Of a stretch of DNA of 64,000 nucleotides, positions 22,448 through 32,418 are shown in pieces. The position numbers and the translations under genes are program-made. Each line of letters begins with the position of its first letter. Positions within the stretch are counted from its first letter, which is position 1. The stretch is taken from NCBI GenBank assembly GCA_029747015.1, contig JAKOGI010002223.1, positions 1 through 64,000 on the forward strand. The letters run 5' to 3'. This stretch comes from Carnegiea gigantea. Its lineage: Eukaryota; Streptophyta; Magnoliopsida; Caryophyllales; Cactaceae. The notes beneath the pieces were generated by a model. The model was not told the DNA's origin. It ran no database searches and saw only the letters and a list, made by a program, of their open reading frames with translations.

Positions 22448-23039
22448 TAGATAGATAGATTTAGCCCTTTAATTCTTTTCATATTAGAGAAAAAAATATT
22501 GATCCAGATTATTATGCACAATCTAACAATCTACCATCTTCATTTTATTTGGGCCCTTAACTAATAATGGTTGCTTTTAGCAGATATAGTAACATAATTG
22601 ATTATAAAAAAGTATTTGAATGTCTGTAATAGATGTTAATATTCAATTTCCATTTTTAACAACCTTTTTCTTAAATTTTTGGCTTGTTTCTGGCTACACT
22701 AAACCTCCTATGCAAAAGTTATTAAAAAAGATAAAATAAAATCTCATAAATTATTTTCATGACAAGTTAAAATATAGAAGCTCGGGTGGAGAAGTCCTTT
22801 TCGGGTAGGGAAGTCATTGACGTGATAAGGTAGGAATGTGGGACGTTGAAGATACCTTCTAGGGCAAGTAATTTTTTGCTGGGGTTTTGTTATTATTTTA
22901 ATCAAACAAAATAGCTATTTCAATGGCTTGGATTAAATAGGTAAATTAATTTAATGGTATGGATCATGCTAATCTCTGCAAATCACTTCTGTTATACCAT
23001 TCTAAGGTTTTGCAAAGATTGCTATTATAATACTATAGA
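22448..23039. repeat. Helitron spacer 2, ending in a Helitron 5' terminus
   Basis: This is the counterpart of 19042-19635: it starts TAGATAGATAGAT and ends with a complete Helitron 5' terminus (22864-23039; minus strand starts TCTATAGTATTATAA) followed by T at 23040. The interval 19636-23039 therefore also satisfies Helitron end rules as a 3.4-kb element with two 5' ends. Confidence 0.7.
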
Positions 23040-24310
23040 TGTCACTTGCTATGATTTTATCAGTTGTGAAGCTTATATTTTAATGTTATTGTACCTTATA
23101 ATTTCCGGTGTTGATTATTGAAGTAAATTATAAATATGTAATGCCTGTTCTTTTCAACTTGCCATAAGTTACTTAATATTAATGAGTACCGATCGGTGTT
23201 CATGAGTGCTGACGAGTTCTAGTAAGTGTTGATAAGTGTTGAATATTAGGAAGCTCATACTAAGAAGTATGTGCAAATACTGACTAGTGCTTATAAGTGT
23301 TAAAGTGTTTATTAGTGTTGAACAGACGAATGCTAATTAGTGTTGAATGCGAATGATAAATATTGTTGATAGAATAGACCCCTAATTATATATAAGCAAT
23401 TAATTAAATACAATTTCTTATTTTTGTTGGCTTTAAAATATCAACCACTAAATTCAGTGACTACAAATGCATTGACGAAAATTTAATAGCTGATAATAAA
23501 GTAATGTTGATTAAGTTAGTACTTATAGTTAGTAATTTTAAGAGGCAACAACATTTAAATATAAATAGAGAAAAAAAGATTACATAACAATGCCAATAAG
23601 TATAATACAATGGAAAAGAGGATTACAAAACCTTTTATATATATATATATATATATTAAAACAAAAAACCCAACCTAATACTTGACACATGACAAACTCT
23701 TTTCAAAATTCTTAACCTAAATCCAAGCCTAATAAAAGAATAATAAATTTATTTGTTATAAAGCCAAAATTATTATATTGCTCAAATATAGAAGATTAAA
23801 GATGCAAGGTACACTACAATAATAATTATGGTACCTATTTACTGTAATAGTATCAGTGTTATTATCATCATTATTATTATTATGAAATAATAAAAAATTT
23901 CTTATTTCCATCATTATTATTATTGTCTTTTCATTTTTTTTTAAAGAGTACATAACAAAAGATCCTGACTTCAAATATTATTATTTTTTCTGTAAAACAT
24001 GTATAGACATAATAAAAGATCTGCCAGCTACAAATTTTTGTGGAGAGTTTTCCATTCATTTTACGTGAAATAGGTTTTTATGATATTGTACACTTTTTCG
24101 CCAGGAGGCCAAGCTCAAATGCATGTAAGTCCTTTCATTCTCAATCGTGCGATTAGTGTATGTTAACATATATATTTTTATATTACTGTTACATAGGCCT
24201 TTGTATTTTTTGTATTTTTATCGCGTTGCCCTTTCGCAAAGTTTCCTTGCATGTTTTGTACATCTGAACCACCAATTATTCCAGTTATCCCTAATTAAGA
24301 TCGACAGGCG
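23040..24310. other. Non-coding AT-rich stretch
   Basis: No gene is recognised. It contains imperfect repeats of AGTGTTGA/AAGTGTT (about 23190-23350), a (TA)n microsatellite at about 23634-23656, and ATT/ATC triplet runs at about 23858-23925. Confidence 0.6.
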
Positions 24311-25800
24311 AGGCCTTGTTCTTTTCATAATTTAATGGACCCAATTCACTCTTTTTCACTCTCATTTACTACTTTTGGCTCTCACCCACTCTTTCCCACA
24401 CTTTAAAAAAATACCACTCCTTCCTACTCTTACCCACTTTAACCCACTCTTTTCACTCCTACATATAACTATTATTTCCCATATTTTGAGAACTTTTATA
24501 ATTTATATAATTGTATATACGAATAGTCTGATAATGATTATGAAAAGTTTTATTTATTTTTCGGATGTTATGAAAATATTTGTTAGTCGTGCCAGAAATT
24601 ATAGATGACGTAATTTTTATTATATATATTGAAGAAATAATAATTTTTTTGTGTTTTTTTCAGGCAATGTTATTTTTTGGTGACTGATAGATATTTTGGG
24701 TTTGATTCTGTATATGCAAGAGATACTTAATTTTTTTTCCTCCATTAGTTATGAAATATTTGTTATAGGTCACCAAAGCGTGGATAGTTATTACTGTATG
24801 TGTAACATATTTATTTGTCATTCAACGTAATTTGGGGCCAAATTTGCATATGTTTTTTTTGGCATAATGAAGTAACGTGTAAATTTTTTTTGCGTTGTTT
24901 GTACTTCATGACTAGATGTGCAGATATATTGTACGTGTATTTTGAGCAGATATTTTTTTCGTGTTCGTTAGTAACAAAATATTGGAAGTTCTTCACACAA
25001 ATTGTAGATGATTGTTTTCCGTGTACCGAGGGGCCGTTCTTTTCGTTGGAAAATATGAGTTGGTAAATGGGTGAAATTAGTTGAGATTGATAGAAGTGGG
25101 TTAAAGTATGTTAAAGTGGGTATTTTTTTGTTGAAGTGGGTGAAGTTGGTTGAAATAGGTTGAAGTTGGTTGAAGTGAGTTGAATTTTTTTTTTTTGGGG
25201 TCTGATAAGTAGAAGTTGGTTAAAATAGTAGAAAATATGTTAAAGTTGGTTGAAGTGGATTGCAGTGCATTGAAGTTGGCTGAAGTTGGTATTTTTTTAT
25301 TGAAGTTTGTGATGTGGTTGATGTGGGTTGAAGTTGGCTGAGCTTGATAAATTTGGATTTACCAACGAAACGAACAAGGCCTGAACATATGCGTATTTTT
25401 TCATTATTTGTCTTTGATTAACATATGAAGAAAAAAATACATTGGTAATTTGATTTATGAATAATGAAAATTAAATTTATTTTGAGGTAACAATGGTCAC
25501 GAAATAATATTTCGTACCTGAGTCAACACAGAAAAATATTTTTTTCAGCCTAAATTTTTTTTTTATCATCGATAATTAGTATTACAAATAAAAGATTGCA
25601 TTAAAAAAATACGTAACTTGCACCAACTCTTCTACTTCATTCAACTCCTTCCTACTTTTTCCCACTTTTTCCCTCTCCTTCCCCACTTTTCTACTCTTTA
25701 AAAAAAATACCACTCATATCCATGCACATCCACTCTTTTCTTCTCTTTTCCACTCCCGCGCATCGCGCACCGACAATTTTCCAATGAAAAGAACAGGGCT
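24311..25800. mobile_element. Foldback element with a nested relative
   Basis: The left end reads AGGCCTTGTTCTTTTCAT; the reverse complement of the right end reads AGCCCTGTTCTTTTCATTGG. A second pair lies inside at 25031-25382 (GGGCCGTTCTTTTCGTTGG and, inverted, AGGCCTTGTTCGTTTCGTTG). The interior holds many short ACCCACTT/AAGTGGGT and AAAAAAATACCACTC repeats. No clear TSD was found for either pair and no coding is visible. Superfamily not assigned; a non-autonomous DNA transposon is likely. Confidence 0.5.
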
Positions 25801-26126
25801 AAAGTAACAATAGCGTGTGCCAGTATCGTACCAGTAGTTCAACTCTAAACTACTATTTGTTTTTTGTCCCATGCATTGTACTTAATTTTTATGCATTGCT
25901 TCATGCATATATTTGATTTTAAAAATTGATTATATTCTTTGTTTTTCCCAAAAGCACTTTCAAATTTGGTTAACATGTGTGTTCTTTGAAAGTTGTTGGC
26001 TAAAATTTGGATTCAAATTTCGCATACATCATTTCGGATGATTTTTTAGATTACATGTAAAAATTTAGTTTGAAATGATGCAAATTTCAAAATTGATTAT
26101 TAGGTTATAATTGCTATTAAAAGGTA
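25801..26126. other. Unannotated spacer
   Basis: Nothing recognisable between the foldback element and the Copia TSD. Confidence 0.6.
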
Positions 26127-26131
26127 TTGCC
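26127..26131. repeat. Left TSD (TTGCC) of the Copia element
   Basis: TTGCC precedes the 5' LTR and is repeated at 32414-32418 after the 3' LTR. Confidence 0.9.
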
Positions 26132-26497
26132 TGATAACTAAAATATATTCAAACGGCCACATTAAGATTCCCTAATTAATGGAGCTCCTAATGAGGCTAA
26201 TATTCTGCCTATTTTTCAGGGAGTTAGTTATGTAGCTAAGTGCTATATAAAGAAAACTGCCAAGAAGAAAAAAGGGACTGCATATAGAAGAATAGCATCT
26301 ATGTGATTATTCTCCCACATACCTCCTCTCTAGAAAACACATAAACCACCATAAGAGGTTTACGGGTTTGAGACGTGATTTCTTGCCTGGACTCTAGTAG
26401 CCGCTGGTATTTCGAAGAACACAATTCGTGGAACAAAGGCAACAAGTCGATCTATTTGCTTCCGTTTTGAGGTATGTCCTTTATAGTTTTTCTGAAA
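26132..26497 (+). repeat. 5' LTR of the Copia element
   Basis: It runs from TGATAACTAAAATATATT to TTTTTCTGAAA; the 3' LTR ends TTTTTCTGACA, so the terminal CA has mutated here. It contains TATATAAAG at 26244. Confidence 0.9.
26244..26252 (+). promoter_or_regulatory. TATA box of the Copia 5' LTR
   Basis: TATATAAAG lies about 112 bp into the LTR. The 3' LTR has TACATAAAG at the same place (~32160), so the promoter-like form is kept only in the 5' copy. Confidence 0.6.
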
Positions 26498-26498
26498 G

Positions 26499-26510
26499 TG
26501 GTATCAGAGC
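26499..26510 (+). other. Primer-binding site of the Copia element (tRNA-iMet type)
   Basis: TGGTATCAGAGC, the standard plant initiator-Met PBS, sits one base after the LTR. Confidence 0.92.
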
Positions 26511-27691
26511 CTCTTTGTTAGTTTTTGTTCTGAAATCGTTTAGGTTGAACGTGTTTAATCTAAACAGTTTCTAATATGTTTAGCTAGTAATTCGTGTGCT
26601 CATAAATGCCTAGTATTAGAAACATTATGCTATGTGTTTTGTTGCTAATTATTTGATGACCCAATCGACAAAAACCCACCCAATAAAAAAAAAGGAGAAA
26701 TTAGTTTTCGAAAACATACCCATCAGCCGCCGAAGGAGGGCGGTGCGTGAGTGTCATGCGCCGTCGACAGAGATGCAAGTGCTCTCTTTCTTCCTTAATC
26801 CGCCCTCCACGAACCACGGTCTACCCATCCCGGTACAAAACCGTCGAAAATAGGCTCAACGGGCGGTGCCTGTGGTACACGCGCCATTGCCTTAGTGGCG
26901 CATGGGGGGCCTGTTAGGCACCATTGTGTTCACCATTAGCCGATCTATGTGATGGCGACGATGGATTCAGTGTTGGAGTACTGAAAAAAGGAAGGTTTGT
27001 TTTTTTTTTTTTTCCGTGGAGAAAGGAGGCGATTTCATCATATTTTTTTTTTTGATCGATGTCGGCGACTATGGGCCACGGTGCAGGCGACTGGAAAAAA
27101 CAAGGTGGCGAGAGAAGCAGAGCTTGGTGCTCTGTTTCCATGGCTGCCGCAGGGTCTCTTCTTCCTTGTCTTTTGAGTAGAGAAAGAGAGAAGAGGAGAT
27201 GCAGAGGAAAAATGGCAGAGTGGAGACTTTGCTTCTTTCTCCTTTCTTTTTCTCTTTTCAGTAAAGAGAATGAAGTAGAAAGGCCTAAGTACCCTCGCCT
27301 TTATGTTTATCCTCTAGAAAGCGATAAAGAAGGGTCGGTGTAGGTTTTGTAAGGTTGGGGTGCTGGGTGTTTTTTTCTTTGTAAATACAGAAAATTTATG
27401 TGGGCTATTCTTATTTGATTAGTAATGTTTTTAAAATCATGTCATGTGTTTAATCAGTTTGTTTATTTTGGTAATTACTGAGTTTGTTTCCTCCATGATT
27501 ATGCATCATACTGTTTTATGCTTGTTGTTTTGAGCATGCCTAGTAATACAAAATGCTATATGAATAAGTTCCATATAATTAAAAAAAAAATGTTTCATAT
27601 GTCAAGTAGAATTTATTTGTTAAATTCTTAATTATAAGTTTGTGCTTTAAAAATATGAATAATATGAATTTTGTCTTTACATATTGGCATG

Positions 27692-27728
<37 letters not shown>

Positions 27729-28112
27729 TATGATATATATATATATCTATATATATATATAATATATTATAGTATATATATATATATATATATGTCTTAT
27801 GTAATTAATTAATGTTGTAAGATTAGTTATTTTGTTAAAACTTGATATAAATACATTTTATATTTCATTTTTTCAAATATGTTTTGCATGAAGATTTTAG
27901 CATCTTTGTGGTGTTAGAATATTAATTGTTAATATGATTAATAGTACTTCATATAAATGTGTTTATTATGGTTTGGTGATAATCAAATTTTCTCAATTCC
28001 TAATTCGTTTAATATGTGATGATTATGAGGTTAACGACATTTTTGATCATATGACATGAATTATGGTTTTGAGGTGTTTTGATTATGTGAAAGATATGCC
28101 TAACGTCCATTT
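26511..28112 (+). other. Long leader of the Copia element
   Basis: A 1.6-kb untranslated leader separates the PBS from gag. A GC-richer block at about 26700-27345 contains a 94-codon plus frame (27059-27343) that I do not recognise; it may be an insertion. A complex (AT)n microsatellite fills about 27690-27793. It ends in pyrimidine-rich sequence and GTAG just before the gag ATG. Confidence 0.6.
27690..27793. repeat. (AT)n microsatellite
   Basis: About 100 bp of almost pure TA repeats with a few interruptions. Confidence 0.9.
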
Positions 28113-28767
28113 TCTTATTTGTAGATATGGCTTTTAAAACTTGCATGATTGGTGATTTGTCCACCAATGAAAAGTTGGACGGATCCAACTACGACATGTG
28201 GCGTCGGAAGATTCAGTTTCTTCTGAACGAGCGTGAGGTTTTAGAACACTTCATGGCCACGATGTCTGCCCCTGCGACTAAAGACAAAGAGAACAAGGAC
28301 ATTACTTCCACTGAGGAGTATCAGGCCAGCTTGGCTGCGTACCAAGAATGGTACAAGAAAGATCGTAGGGCACACTATACTATGTTGTATTGCATGCATG
28401 ACGATCTAATCGGCGAGTTTGAGATTTATCCCACATGTCCTCAGCAGTGGGATAAATCTCAAACTCACCAATTAGATCGTCATGCATGCAATACAACATA
28501 TTATAGCATGTCTTACGATCTTTCTTGCACCATTCTTGGTATGCAACCAAGCTGGCCTGATACTCCTCAGTGGAAGTAATGTCCTTGTTCTCTTTGTCTT
28601 TAGTCGCAGGGGCAGACATCGTGGCCGTCAAGTGTTCTAACACCTCACGCTTGTTCAAAAGAAACTGAATCTTTCAATGCCACATGTCGTAGTTGGATCC
28701 GTCCAACTTTTCATTGTGGACAAATCACCAATCATGGAAGTTTTAGAAGCCATATCTACAAATAAGA
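28113..28767. repeat. ~320-bp inverted repeat (gag palindrome) with 12-bp loop
   Basis: The left arm 28113-28434 and right arm 28447-28767 are near-perfect reverse complements, including the leader end (TCTTATTTGTAGATATGG), the gag ATG and about 100 gag codons. The loop is ATGTCCTCAGCA (28435-28446). Transcription through it would give a long RNA hairpin. The arms differ at scattered positions, for example a 3-bp AAC-containing difference near the LNEREV/LNKREV site. Confidence 0.93.
28127..28434 (+). pseudogene. Truncated gag of the Copia element (left arm)
   Basis: The frame opens at 28127 with MAFKTCMIGDLSTNEKLDGS, NYDMWRRKIQFLL and reaches EFEIYP before entering the loop and reading antisense to 28579. 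This is the N-terminal part of a Copia gag (UBN2-type; NYDMW is typical). The right arm encodes the same segment on the minus strand (28380-28658). No CCHC knuckle survives. Confidence 0.82.
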
Positions 28768-29410
28768 GTGTACCCAGTAAGAGTGTTTCAACTACTCCCT
28801 ATGAGTTATGGAATGGTAGAAAACCTCTTTTGGATCATTTGCGCCCATGGGGTTTGGCAAGCTATGTGCATAACCCAACTCATAAACATGGTAAGCTTGG
28901 TGCAAGAGCGATGAAGACAGTCTTTATTTGATATCCAGGACATTCAAAAGTTATGTAATGTACGGAGAACATCCAAATGGCGGCCTGAAGGAAGGTGATT
29001 CCCGTAATGTTGACTTTCTTGAGGATGAGTTCCCAAGTGTTGGTGAAGTCAAAAAGAACTTGCAGTTGTATGAGTTACAACAACCCCATCTCTCGGTGAG
29101 GGGGGAGGATTTATATACTCGTCGTGTCACCGAGGATAGTGGTTTTTGACCAGATGATAGAGATAGTGGGAGAGTACCTACCGTCCCTACTAGAAGAATC
29201 TTGTCTGCTCAGGATTTTCAATCAGAGAACGCGGAAAGTCCTCAATCTTTGGTTGATGAATATAAGGATAGACCTCATTCTCAGGAGCCCACGTCCCCAG
29301 GGGTTAGTGGGAGTGATCCTTCTCTTATTCAGGGTTCGACACCTCTAAGAAAAAGGGGGAGGGATTATGAGCCTGAACAGCTAAGGCTACCAAGTCCTAA
29401 GCTAATTTGA
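28768..29410 (+). pseudogene. Integrase C-terminal remnant of the Copia element
   Basis: It reads TTPYELWNGRKPLLDHLRPW and KLGARAMKTVFI, then after a stop YPGHSKSYVMY, typical of the region after the Copia integrase core (TPYELW...P...H). The catalytic DDE part is missing: it would lie where the palindrome now ends. Later frames with FLEDEFPSVGEV and PTSPGVSGSDPSL match the variable linker before RT. Confidence 0.82.
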
Positions 29411-29459
29411 AGGAGTGAGCGCAAAAGAGTTCTCCAACGTTTTTTTTTTTTTTTTCTAA

Positions 29460-31042
29460 TTGAAGAGGACATTTTCTTTTGCAGGCCTTTAGAAATAGAA
29501 GAACCAACCTCTTATATAGAGGCTATAGATTTATCAAATCAGAAAGAGTGGATGGATGCCATGAGGGATCAGTTGGACTCAATGGCAAGAAATGAAGTTT
29601 GGGAACTTGTTGATCTTCCTCCCGGACGGAAAACAATTGGAAACAAATGGGTTTTCAAAATAAAACGTCGGACAGATGGATCACTCGATAAGTTTAAAGC
29701 CCGGTTAGTGGCAAAAGATTACACCCAAGTTGAGGGAGTAGACTATGAAGAGACCTTTTCTCCTGTGGTGAGATTAGCCTCTATTCGCCTACTTCTAGCC
29801 CTAGTTGTCCATTTAGATTTAGTGTTGTTCCAAATGGACGTAATGGCTGCTTTCCTTAATGGGAATCTTGAGGAAGAGATTTATATGGATCAGCCTATTG
29901 GTTTCATATCAAAAGGACAAGAAGATAAAGTTTGTCGTTTTAAAAAGTCAATATATGGTCTCAAGCAGTCTTCCAGAGCATGGTACTTTAGATTCCTTGA
30001 AGCCATTACTGCATTTGGCTTAACCATGGTTTCAGAAGACCACTGTGTATATGTTAAGAAAACAAATGTAGGAATTATGTTTCATATTTTGTATGTCGAT
30101 GACATATTACTAGGTGGAAGTAACTTGGAGATGATCAACGCCACCAAGCAGTGGTTATCCTCTATTTTTGAAATAAAAGACATGGGTGAAGCTAGGTATG
30201 TCCTAAGAGTGGAAATACTCAGAGATCGTCCTAGGAAACTTCTTGGTTTGTGCCAGAAGGCATATATTGAGAAGGTCTTGGAACGTTTTCGGATGCATTA
30301 TTCCAAACCCGTTGATACTCCAGTTGAGACGGATTTAACTTTAAGTCTGGAACAATGCCTAACGGCAGATGATGAAAAATAGAAAATGAGCAATGTTCCA
30401 TACGCTAGTGCTGTTGGAAGCTTAAAGTATGCCATGTTATCTACACGGCCTGACATTTGTTACCAAAGTAACCCGAGAACTGCTCATTGGCAAGCTGTCA
30501 AAAGGATAATGCGTTATCTTTGAGGGACTACTGACTTGGTACTTTGCTACCACGGAGGGGACCTAAAGTTGAGGGGATATTCTGATGTTGACTGCAGTGG
30601 TGATTTAGATGAGTCTAAGTCTACCTCTGGATATGTCTTCACCCTTGGTTGGGGAGCCGTATCTTGGTGCAGCAAGAAGCAAGATTGCAGAGCTTTATCA
30701 ACTACGGAGGAGGAATATGTTGCGTGTTGCCTTGCCGCTCAAGAGGCGATTTGGCTAAGAAGTTTTCTCCGGGATCTCAATCTTACTCTGAGAGTTTATG
30801 ATTCTATGGAAATGTGGTGAGACAATACTGCCGCTATCCACTATGCTAAGGATCCTAAATTCCATAGGAAGGCCAAGCATATTAAGAGGCATTATCATTT
30901 TGTTAGGGACGCCATAAAGTTAAAGGAAGTTGTTGTAAAGTATTTATCAACAAATAAGATGATCACGGATCCATTAACTAAACCTACTCCTAGAGATGTG
31001 TTCAAAACTCATATGATGAGTTTAGGTCTCCGTAGAGTTTAG
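29460..31042 (+). pseudogene. Reverse transcriptase and RNase H of the Copia element
   Basis: RT begins near EEPTSYIEA and EWMDAMRDQLDSMARNEVWE. It contains RLVAKDYTQVEGVDYEETFS, VLFQMDVMAAFLNG, SIYGLKQSSRAWY and LYVDDILLGG (YVDD). A TAG at 30380 interrupts after TADDEK; the same frame continues with YASAVGSLKYAM and TRPDICY, then shows a short deletion before HWQAVKRIMRYL. RNase H follows (GYSDVDCSGDLDESKSTSGY, TEEEYVACCLAAQEAIWLR, then DNTAAIHYAKDPKFHRKAKH). Further stops lie near 30522 and at 30818; the final stop is at 31040-31042. Otherwise it is well preserved. Confidence 0.93.
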
Positions 31043-32047
31043 TTAATTGGGATACTTTGTTTTATTTGGACAAGTACGTAATGAACATTTTCATTATAAT
31101 AAAGGCTGATGTTTCTTTTACTAGATGTTCATCACTTTATTTTGGTTGCTTGATTAGGCATTTCTGAATGCCACTAGGCTTCTAATTATTTTATCACACG
31201 GATAATCAACTCCAATGCTTATGTAGCGGGTAGGATGAGACTTAATCACATTGGCACTAGGGGTGCAACATTGATTATCATTGCATTTTGGTAGTACGAA
31301 TGATGTTAAGAAATAGTCGCCTTAGTAAGTCTAAGATGAGATTTGAGTAAATCGGATATAACACAACCTTATATCGAAGCCTTAAGCAGAATTTTGTGTG
31401 TCAAGGTTGCATTCAATACGTTAATCTACTAACTTGGGTCCGTTTTGAGGAAAAACTGGACTTGTAATTCGCATGGTATAAAAAGTGACAGGCTCATCTC
31501 AGTGGGAGTTATATCATGACACATATTTCATACTGTGTGTGCTAAAGTTGACCTAGTGGAGTGACAACTAATTCCCTTCCTTGTCACTGTGTGATCCTCG
31601 AAACATATGTGCTTCATGTAACAATTCCCTTTGACTTAGGGCTATGACATGAAGTCTTAATTAGATGTTGCCACTTTAATGTGCACTCCAGGAGTTATAG
31701 ATTTATACAGCTCAGTGAAACGCATTAGGAAAGCAGTCTTATTGACATATAATATCATGAGTCGCTAAGGAAAATCATTGCATGTTCACCATATAAGCCT
31801 GAGCGATTGTATTCGGAGTATAATCATATGATATATCAGTGGGCATAAAGGGACAATGTATGCCTTAGGTGATATTTTGGATGGTTTAGGGTGTTGTCGG
31901 TTTTTGAAAGTGTTTTGCTAGTCTAATGGTGACTTAACAAAATACTACTCATTACTTTTTGATCGCACGTCCCATTCCTGGCATGATGCGTTTAAGAGAA
32001 GCATTATCGTAGAGACTTTGTTACGGCTTATGTGGCCGAGTGGGAGC
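31043..32047 (+). other. 3' region of the Copia element with PPT
   Basis: No further ORF is recognised. The last bases before the 3' LTR are purine-rich (GAGTGGGAGC), the likely polypurine tract. Confidence 0.65.
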
Positions 32048-32413
32048 TGATAACTGAAATATATTCAAACGGCCACATTAAGATTCCCTAATTAATGGGG
32101 CTCCTAATGAGGCTAATATTCTGCCTATTTTTCAGGGAGTTAGTTATGTAGCTAAGTGCTACATAAAGAAAACTGCCAAGAAGAAAAAAGGGATGGCATA
32201 TAGAAGAATAGCATCTGTGTGATTACTCTCCCACGTACCTCCTCTCTAGAAAACACATAAACCACCATAAGAGGTTTACGGGTTTGAGACGTGATTTCTT
32301 GTCGGGACTCTAGTAGCCGCCAGTATTTCGAAGAACACAATTCGTGGAACAAAGGCAACAAGTCGATCTGTTCGCTTCCGTTATGAGGTATGTCCTTTAT
32401 AGTTTTTCTGACA
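32048..32413 (+). repeat. 3' LTR of the Copia element
   Basis: It runs from TGATAACTGAAATATATT to TTTCTGACA, the same length as the 5' LTR, and is followed by TSD TTGCC. Confidence 0.92.
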
Positions 32414-32418
32414 TTGCC

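Larger units (their letters stand above)
26132..32413 (+). mobile_element. Rearranged Ty1/Copia retrotransposon
   Basis: This 6.3-kb element has 366-bp LTRs, a 5-bp TSD and a tRNA-Met PBS. The order integrase remnant, RT, RNase H (integrase before RT) identifies Copia. It is internally rearranged: the start of gag is present as an inverted repeat, and the rest of gag, protease and the integrase catalytic core are absent. By hand count the LTRs differ at 16 of 366 positions (~4.4%), so it is younger than the Tat-like element. It could only move with proteins supplied by another copy. Confidence 0.92.

Noticed and set aside
26499..26510. tRNA-like sequence TGGTATCAGAGC
   Set aside because: It is the retrotransposon primer-binding site, not a tRNA gene; no cloverleaf surrounds it.
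27059..27343. 94-codon plus-strand ORF in the Copia leader
   Set aside because: Biased Arg/Ser/Leu composition, no known family, no splice or conservation evidence; left as part of the leader.
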